From Candidatus Bacteroides intestinavium (GTDB taxonomy: Bacteria > Bacteroidota > Bacteroidia > Bacteroidales > Bacteroidaceae): a stretch of 64,000 nucleotides of DNA. Below are positions 58,297-64,000 of the stretch, piece after piece (the stretch's first letter is position 1; each line of letters starts with the position of its first letter). A model generated the notes under the pieces. That model worked only from the letters and a program-made list of their open reading frames with translations, had not been told where the DNA came from and made no database searches. Where the stretch lies: contig DWZE01000085.1 of the NCBI GenBank assembly GCA_019118325.1, positions 1 through 64,000 of the forward strand, read 5' to 3'. The translations under genes were made by a program, and so were the position numbers.

Positions 58297-59043
58297 ATGG
58301 ACAAATACGGTTTAATCGGCTATCCGCTGAAACACTCGTTCTCCATTACTTACTTCAACGAGAAGTTCCAGTCGGAAAACATCGACGCAGAGTATGTCAA
58401 CTTCGAAATCCCCAGCATCGAGGATTTCCCCGAGATAGTGACGGAAAACATCAACCTCTGCGGACTCAACGTCACCATCCCCTACAAGGAACAGGTCATC
58501 CCCTACCTGGACGAACTCGACCCGGACACGGCCAAGATAGGCGCCGTGAACGTCATCAAAATCATCCGCCAGGGCAAGGCCAAGGTGAAGCTCGTGGGCT
58601 ACAATTCGGACATCATCGGCTTCACGCAGTCCATTGAACCCCTGCTGCAACCCCATCACCGCAAGGCCCTGCTGCTGGGCACGGGCGGCGCCTCGAAAGC
58701 CGTCTACCACGGCCTGGCAAACCTGGGCATAGAGAGCACCTATGTCTCGCGCAGCAAGCGGGACAGCGAAACATTGACCTATGCCGACCTGACGCCCGAA
58801 GTGATGGCCGAGCACACGGTCATCGTCAACTGCACGCCCGTAGGCATGTATCCCAAAGTAGACTTCTGCCCGGACATCCCCTACGAACTGCTGACGCCCC
58901 AGCATCTGCTCTACGACCTGCTGTACAATCCCGACGAAACCCTCTTCATGAAGAAGGGCCGTGCCCAGGGCGCCACCGTGAAGAACGGGCTGGAGATGCT
59001 GCTGCTGCAGGCGTTTGCCGCTTGGGAGATTTGGCAACGCTGA
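58297..59043 (+). CDS. aroE: shikimate dehydrogenase
   Basis: YGLIGYPLKHSFSITYFNEKF; LNVTIPYKEQVIPYLDEL; GTGGASKAVYHGL. Confidence 0.95.
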   Translation: MDKYGLIGYPLKHSFSITYFNEKFQSENIDAEYVNFEIPSIEDFPEIVTENINLCGLNVTIPYKEQVIPYLDELDPDTAKIGAVNVIKIIRQGKAKVKLVGYNSDIIGFTQSIEPLLQPHHRKALLLGTGGASKAVYHGLANLGIESTYVSRSKRDSETLTYADLTPEVMAEHTVIVNCTPVGMYPKVDFCPDIPYELLTPQHLLYDLLYNPDETLFMKKGRAQGATVKNGLEMLLLQAFAAWEIWQR

Positions 59044-59059
59044 CCACACAGAGACAGGT

Positions 59060-60028
59060 ATGAAACACAAAAGACTCCTTGTCGGCATCCTCGCCGGGGT
59101 GCTGATACTCCTTCTTGTGCTGCTCGCCGCAGGCTACTTCATGGTTGACTACGCCCTGAAGCCCGACGAACTGGCTACCCGCAGCCGCAACATCAACGGC
59201 TCGTGGGAGCAGATGCGTCACGACTATCCCGAACTCGGCCCGTGGCTGGACAGCCTGCGTACGGTCAATGCCCTGAAAGAGACCTATATAGAAAATGAAC
59301 GGGGCGAACGCCTCCACGCCTTCTACGTTCCTGCCGCACGCCCCACGCGGCGCACCGCCCTCATCATCCACGGCTATACCGACAATGCCATCCGCATGAT
59401 GCCCATCGGCTACTTGTACAGCCGCCAACTGGGCTACAACATCCTGTTGCCCGACCTCCACGCCCACGGTCTGAGCGAGGGAGATGCCGTCCAGATGGGA
59501 TGGCTCGACCGGCTGGACATACAGCGCTGGGCCAATGAGGCGCGTCAACTCTTTGGCGACAGCCTACGAACCGTGGTACACGGCATCTCGATGGGTGCGG
59601 CCACTACAATGATGTTCAGCGGAGACGTGGAGCTGATGAACGTCCAGCCTCCCCAATGCTTCGTGGAAGACTGCGGCTATACCTCCGTGTGGGATGAGTT
59701 CAAGGGGGAACTGAAGAACCGGTTCGGCCTGCCCGCCTTCCCTTTGCTCGATATCGCTTCCCTGTTCTGCCAATGGAGATACGGTTGGAATTTCCGTGAG
59801 GCATCCGCCGTGGAGCAGGTCAGGCAATGCACCCTGCCCATGCTCTTCATCCACGGCGATGCCGACACCTTTGTACCCACGTGGATGGTGCATCCGCTCT
59901 ACGAGGCCAAACCCGGACCAAAAGAACTGTGGCTGGTGCCCGGAGCCGAACACGCCGTGTCCTATAAGGAGAATAAAGAGGAATATACGCGGCGAATAAA
60001 GAATTTTGTGGACAGATATATTCAATAA
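59060..60028 (+). CDS. alpha/beta hydrolase
   Basis: TALIIHGYTDNAIRMMPIGYLY; VVHGISMGAATTMMFSG; FIHGDADTFVPTWMVHPLYEA. Confidence 0.92.
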   Translation: MKHKRLLVGILAGVLILLLVLLAAGYFMVDYALKPDELATRSRNINGSWEQMRHDYPELGPWLDSLRTVNALKETYIENERGERLHAFYVPAARPTRRTALIIHGYTDNAIRMMPIGYLYSRQLGYNILLPDLHAHGLSEGDAVQMGWLDRLDIQRWANEARQLFGDSLRTVVHGISMGAATTMMFSGDVELMNVQPPQCFVEDCGYTSVWDEFKGELKNRFGLPAFPLLDIASLFCQWRYGWNFREASAVEQVRQCTLPMLFIHGDADTFVPTWMVHPLYEAKPGPKELWLVPGAEHAVSYKENKEEYTRRIKNFVDRYIQ

Positions 60029-60077
60029 CTCCCGCAAAAGCCGTATCTTAGCCGCCGAAACATCAAGAAGAGACTGC

Positions 60078-60995
60078 ATGAAACGAATCATTCCCCTTCT
60101 CATCCTGTGGCTGTGCCTCCCCCTCTGCGTGCGGGCACAGCAAACCATCTATACGCCCGACAACCTGCCCAAGGTGCATATCCAGAACAAATACCGCTAT
60201 CTGTGCGACCCTGCAGGCATCATCAGCCCCGCCGCCACGGACAGCATCGACCGCATGCTCTACCGCCTGGAGCAGCAGACGGGCATCGAAACCGTGGTGG
60301 CCGTCGTGCCCAGCATCGGTGACATGGAATGCTTCGACTTCTGTCACGAACTGCTCAATTCGTGGGGCGTGGGCAAGAAGGGGAAGGACAACGGACTGGT
60401 CATCCTGCTCGTCACCGACCAGCGCTGCATCCAGTTCTACACGGGCTACGGCCTGGAGGGCGTGCTGCCCGATGCCATCTGCAAGCGCATCCAGACGCAA
60501 GATATGATCCCTTATCTGAAAGACGAACGCTGGAGCGAAGGCATGGTAGCGGGCGTCCGCGCCACCTGTGCCCGTCTGGACGGTTCGATGGAAAACGACG
60601 GCAGTACATCCGAAGACGGAGACCTGGGAACCGCCGTTGCCATCATCTTTGCCTTCATCCTCTTCGCCATCGCCATCAGCATTGCAGCTGCCAGCCGCAA
60701 GACCCGTTGTCCCCGTTGCAAGAAGCACACCCTGAAGCGTGCGAGTAGCCAGGTGATCTCCTTCCACAACGGCGTGAAGACGGAAGACGTCACCTACATC
60801 TGCCGTAACTGCGGCCATGTGGTCAAGCGCCGCGAGCGCCACGGACAGGACAACAACCGCGGGCGAGGCGGTGGCTGGGGCGGACCGGTCATCTTCGGCG
60901 GCGGATTCGGGGGCTTCGGCGGAGGTGGCGGAGGCTTCGGAGGTAGCTTCGGCGGCGGAAGCGGAGGAGGCGGAGGAGCAGGCTCCAGGTTCTAA
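60078..60995 (+). CDS. TPM-domain protein with Gly-rich C terminus
   Basis: DPAGIISPAATDSIDRMLYRLEQQTGIETVVAVVPSI; GGFGGGGGGFGG tail. Confidence 0.93.
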   Translation: MKRIIPLLILWLCLPLCVRAQQTIYTPDNLPKVHIQNKYRYLCDPAGIISPAATDSIDRMLYRLEQQTGIETVVAVVPSIGDMECFDFCHELLNSWGVGKKGKDNGLVILLVTDQRCIQFYTGYGLEGVLPDAICKRIQTQDMIPYLKDERWSEGMVAGVRATCARLDGSMENDGSTSEDGDLGTAVAIIFAFILFAIAISIAAASRKTRCPRCKKHTLKRASSQVISFHNGVKTEDVTYICRNCGHVVKRRERHGQDNNRGRGGGWGGPVIFGGGFGGFGGGGGGFGGSFGGGSGGGGGAGSRF

Positions 60996-61077
60996 ATGAA
61001 GAATTAAGGAACGGGAATCTTTCTCTTTTCAGCCATAATGACTACATTTGCAAAAGGAGAACAAAAACAATAGCGAT

Positions 61078-61329
61078 ATGACAACAGCAGAATTGGACAG
61101 CCACAAGATGATTCTTGTACGGGAAATCATCAATCACTTCAATACGGAAGAATCCTTGCAAAAATTGGCTGAGGCTTGCAGCATCATCCGCAGGGAAGAG
61201 GGAGATTCATCCTCTTATGAATTTTCCCCCCAACTATTTCAAGAACTGACAGAGACCGTTGAACGGCAGTATGAAGCCGGGCAATGTCTCACAGACGAAC
61301 AACTTGACAAGGTAATACAGGCATGGTAA
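61078..61329 (+). CDS. putative antitoxin
   Basis: Small ORF immediately upstream of and overlapping the RelE/ParE toxin; promoter tacatttg upstream. Confidence 0.65.
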   Translation: MTTAELDSHKMILVREIINHFNTEESLQKLAEACSIIRREEGDSSSYEFSPQLFQELTETVERQYEAGQCLTDEQLDKVIQAW

Positions 61330-61649
61330 TCAAATGGTCTCCATTAGCAATACATGGCTTGGAAGAAGTTTATAATTTCTATTTGAACCAAGCCAATGAA
61401 GCCGTAGCCCAACGGGTCATCACTGAAATCCGTCAAGAGACACGTTATCTGCTTATTTTCCCTACCATTGGGAGTATCCACGGACAAAACGGGAAGGCTA
61501 CACCCTATAGGTATATCATCAAACATCATCATAAGATACTCTACACTATAAAAGAAGACTGCATACTTATTGCTTATGTATGGGATACCCGACGTAACCC
61601 AAAAACTCTTGCTAAAATATTGAAACAACAAATAGATAAAGCATTATGA
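61323..61649 (+). CDS. RelE/ParE-family toxin
   Basis: IKWSPLAIHGLEEVYNFYLNQANEAVAQRVITEI...FPTIGSIHGQNGKATPYRYIIKHHHKILYTI. Confidence 0.88.
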   Translation: MVIKWSPLAIHGLEEVYNFYLNQANEAVAQRVITEIRQETRYLLIFPTIGSIHGQNGKATPYRYIIKHHHKILYTIKEDCILIAYVWDTRRNPKTLAKILKQQIDKAL

Positions 61650-62230
61650 AGAAGACAACTACCCTTATCATTATCGCAGTCGTTGCCGTACTGGCCATCT
61701 GGGCCGTAACGGGTTACAACGGACTGGTGTCGATGGACGAGAAAGTAAGCAACCAGTGGGCCAACGTGGAGACACAGTACCAGCGTCGCGCCGACCTCAT
61801 CCCCAACCTGGTGAACACCGTCAAGGGCTATGCCGCCCACGAACAGGAAACACTGGAAGGCGTCATCGAAGCACGCAGCAAGGCCACGCAAATCAAAGTA
61901 GACCCCGCCGACCTGACACCGGAGAAGCTGGCCGAATACCAAGCCGCACAAGGACAACTGGCCTCGGCTCTGGGCAAACTGCTGGCCATTACCGAAAACT
62001 ATCCCGACCTGAAGGCCAACCAGAACTTTCTGGAACTGCAAGCCCAACTGGAAGGCACGGAGAACCGCATCAATGTGGCACGCAAGAACTTCAATGACAC
62101 GGCACGCGAGTTCAACACCGCCATCCGCCGCTTCCCCAAGAACATCCTGGCCGGACTGTTCGGCTTCGAAAAGCGCGCCTACTTCGAGGCCCAAGCCGGA
62201 GCGGAGACGGCACCGACGGTGGAATTCTGA
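61646..62230 (+). CDS. lemA: LemA family protein
   Basis: YNGLVSMDEKVSNQWANVETQYQRRADLIPNLVNTVKGYAAHE. Confidence 0.96.
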   Translation: MKKTTTLIIIAVVAVLAIWAVTGYNGLVSMDEKVSNQWANVETQYQRRADLIPNLVNTVKGYAAHEQETLEGVIEARSKATQIKVDPADLTPEKLAEYQAAQGQLASALGKLLAITENYPDLKANQNFLELQAQLEGTENRINVARKNFNDTAREFNTAIRRFPKNILAGLFGFEKRAYFEAQAGAETAPTVEF

Positions 62231-62302
62231 ACCGTTCCGCATGGATTGTCCGGCAAATAACCGTATCTTTGCGTAATAAGAAAAGAAATTGGCAAATGGT
62301 TG

Positions 62303-62458
62303 ATGGACGTAGCCAAGTACGTACTGACGGCAGTTATCATCTCAACCATATTCAAAGAAATGCAAGACAAATGGATGTACGTCATTGCCAGCATCATCGC
62401 AATCACGACATTCAGTTTGGGATTGTGGTTCTTACACAGCAAAAAAGAGGAGGACTAA
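62303..62458 (+). CDS. 51-aa small membrane protein (possibly DUF6722)
   Basis: MDVAKYVLTAVIISTIFKEMQDKWMYVIASIIAITTFSLGLWFLHSKKEED*; promoter tatctttg at about 62263; absent from the supplied ORF track because it is short. Confidence 0.65.
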   Translation: MDVAKYVLTAVIISTIFKEMQDKWMYVIASIIAITTFSLGLWFLHSKKEED

Positions 62459-62459
62459 T

Positions 62460-62579
62460 ATGACAAACAGTGAATTTGGCTTTATCTTGATGTGTGCCAC
62501 TATCTTGGCCATTGCACTCACATCCTTCCTTTATTTCTACATAAAAGACAAGAAGGAAGAGCGACGCCACGCCAACTGA
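62460..62579 (+). CDS. 39-aa small membrane protein
   Basis: MTNSEFGFILMCATILAIALTSFLYFYIKDKKEERRHAN*; starts 1 nt after the previous stop. Confidence 0.55.
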   Translation: MTNSEFGFILMCATILAIALTSFLYFYIKDKKEERRHAN

Positions 62580-62599
62580 CCACCGTCAGAAGACATAAT

Positions 62600-62647
62600 G
62601 AGCGCACCGGAAGTCCCGCAAGGGCCGCTTCCGGTGCGCTCGTTTTT
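62600..62647. terminator. bidirectional Rho-independent terminator
   Basis: gagcgcaccggaag ... cttccggtgcgctc plus ttttt. Confidence 0.9.
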
Positions 62648-62662
62648 CATTCCACCGCCACA

Positions 62663-63292
62663 TCAGCGGATAAAGTTCGTGCGCAACGGCTCTTCCGCCC
62701 CGCGGGGAAAGTCGATGCCCGCCTGCCGTCCCGCCTCGATGCAGCGCAGGAGCCACGCCATGTTGCGTCCCAGCGTGCGCATGGTCTGCAGGCCTTCGAG
62801 GTCTTGGCGCACCTCATCAGGCGTGTTGCCATGCACCATGTTCCAGTATTGCGAAGATACTACGGGCATGGAGCTGATGGTGAAGTATTTGTTTAGCTGG
62901 TCGAAGGTGGCCGTAGCGCCCCCGCGCCGACAGCTGGCAATGGCCGCAGCCGGCTTCCCGGCAAACACGCCCCGGCGGTTGCCCGCATAGAAGGCACGGT
63001 CCATGAACGAAGTGATGGCCCCGCTGGCCGAAGCGAAATGCACGGGCGAACCGAACACGAATCCGTCCGCCTCCTCCGCCTTGTCCAGGAACTCATTCAC
63101 CACATCATCGCGGAAGCAGGCCAGCTTCTCCGCACAACTGCCGCAACCGATACATCCGGCCACGGGCTTCACACCCAACCACACGATTTCCGTCTCCACG
63201 CCCGCCGCTTGCAGGGTGGCGGCCACTTCTTCCAACGCCGTATAGGTGCAACCCGTCTTGTGCGGGCCACCGTTCACTAAGAGTACTTTCAT
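62663..63292 (-). CDS. NADPH-dependent FMN reductase / flavodoxin-family oxidoreductase
   Basis: KVLLVNGGPHKTGCTYTALEEVAATL; GCIGCGSCAEKLACFRDDVVNEFLDKAEEADGFVFGSPVHFASASGAITSFMDR. Confidence 0.93.
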   Translation of the reverse strand: MKVLLVNGGPHKTGCTYTALEEVAATLQAAGVETEIVWLGVKPVAGCIGCGSCAEKLACFRDDVVNEFLDKAEEADGFVFGSPVHFASASGAITSFMDRAFYAGNRRGVFAGKPAAAIASCRRGGATATFDQLNKYFTISSMPVVSSQYWNMVHGNTPDEVRQDLEGLQTMRTLGRNMAWLLRCIEAGRQAGIDFPRGAEEPLRTNFIR

Positions 63293-63559
63293 AATCAGTC
63301 AGTCAATTATTCGTTTTAGAATAGATACAATGGTCTGAGGTTGTAGCCGGGTTGGCCGTACATCTTTCAAGAAAGAGTGGCCACCCGTCTGAAAACAAAA
63401 ATCAGATGGAAATCTTGCGATAGTTATCTTAAGAATCTGATCCTATTTGGAAACTATTGGTTGATGCCTTGGCTGACTATTAAAGTCAAGTGCCAAGAGT
63501 GATTCATAATAAATAAACTAATAATCTCTTTGCCGCATTGAACTGCCCCACAAAATTAG

Positions 63560-64000
63560 TCAATATTGCATTCTAATACAACGTTTAATTCTAATTTGTG
63601 TATCTATGAAGTAAAGGTTGCCATCAATCCCATACAGCACATTATTGGGTACGGCATCAAAAATCTTATACTTATCATTATGGTACTCATCGTAATAATC
63701 CATCTCGAAACCGAGCAACCGCATATAACTTGCAATTTCTTCTTCGGTGGCTTCCCTCTCCGCTTTGATATAAGGTTGGATAAGGACGGCACAAAATTCA
63801 CGCTGACTGTTGTAGGCAAAACCTATCAGTTGGTAGGGCACATTCGGAAAGAATCTGTTGTGTGCCTCCATGCGGATAAAGAAATTTTCCAAGTCATCAC
63901 CTGCATATTCAAAGTTGTTCAGTTTATAGACAGTAGCCGCTCCGTTGTAGAACACTTCGTTCTCTCCACCTTTGGCTAAATAGATAACGGGAAGCGACCT
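63560..64000 (-). CDS. hypothetical protein, resembles polyvalent-protein kinase-like domain (open at right edge)
   Basis: Reading frame stays open past the GTG start to position 64000: ...VIYLAKGGENEVFYNGAATVYKLNNFEYAGDDLENFF...NNVLYGIDGNLYFIDTQIRIK. Confidence 0.55.
   Translation of the reverse strand, partial: RSLPVIYLAKGGENEVFYNGAATVYKLNNFEYAGDDLENFFIRMEAHNRFFPNVPYQLIGFAYNSQREFCAVLIQPYIKAEREATEEEIASYMRLLGFEMDYYDEYHNDKYKIFDAVPNNVLYGIDGNLYFIDTQIRIKRCIRMQY

Noticed and set aside
1-64000. rRNA, tRNA, IS elements, prophage or integrated conjugative element genes
   Set aside because: None recognised on either strand; only the truncated right-edge ORF (63560-64000) hints at mobile-element-type content.

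Overview
The window is about 64 kb of a GC-rich Bacteroidales chromosome and looks Bacteroides-like: DUF3836, NigD-like, NVEALA and BtuG-like proteins, and TAnnTTTG promoters. I recognised no rRNA, tRNA, IS transposase, prophage or CRISPR array. Most of it is housekeeping: ddl, rluD-like, mutAB/meaB, truA, nnrDE, hpt-adk-obgE-pgeF, phoH-purC-ubiE-aroE and lemA/TPM. There is also a cobalamin-riboswitch btuB-btuG-btuF-btuC locus, a TolC-MacA-MacB-LytS/LytTR operon and three RelE/ParE-type toxin-antitoxin modules. The unexplained signal is mainly intergenic. (1) Four separate loci carry arrays of a GATATC-centred palindrome (GCGGAGATATCTCCGC) with an exact 22-bp period, and some units show symmetric two-arm changes. 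(2) One array of an unrelated motif also has a 22-bp period and is bracketed by a 20-bp inverted repeat. (3) One array of ACCCCACGCGTGGGGT has an exact 24-bp period. (4) Three within-operon heptamer-repeat hairpins and two long perfect inverted repeats occur. (5) An interleaved-helix (pseudoknot-like) 5' UTR overlaps a 28-aa leader ORF coupled to an exo/endonuclease-family gene. (6) Two short promoter-plus-terminator transcripts are candidate sRNAs. Protein-level oddities are an in-frame GNAT-PgeF fusion, an NVEALA Cys-rich peptide with a propeller lipoprotein sitting between an AAA ATPase and a DUF4435 (PARIS AriA/AriB-like) gene with a pseudogene scar, a TA module coupled to lemA, and a histidine kinase with a second degenerate DHp-like segment. 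All family calls are from reading translations; no searches were run.
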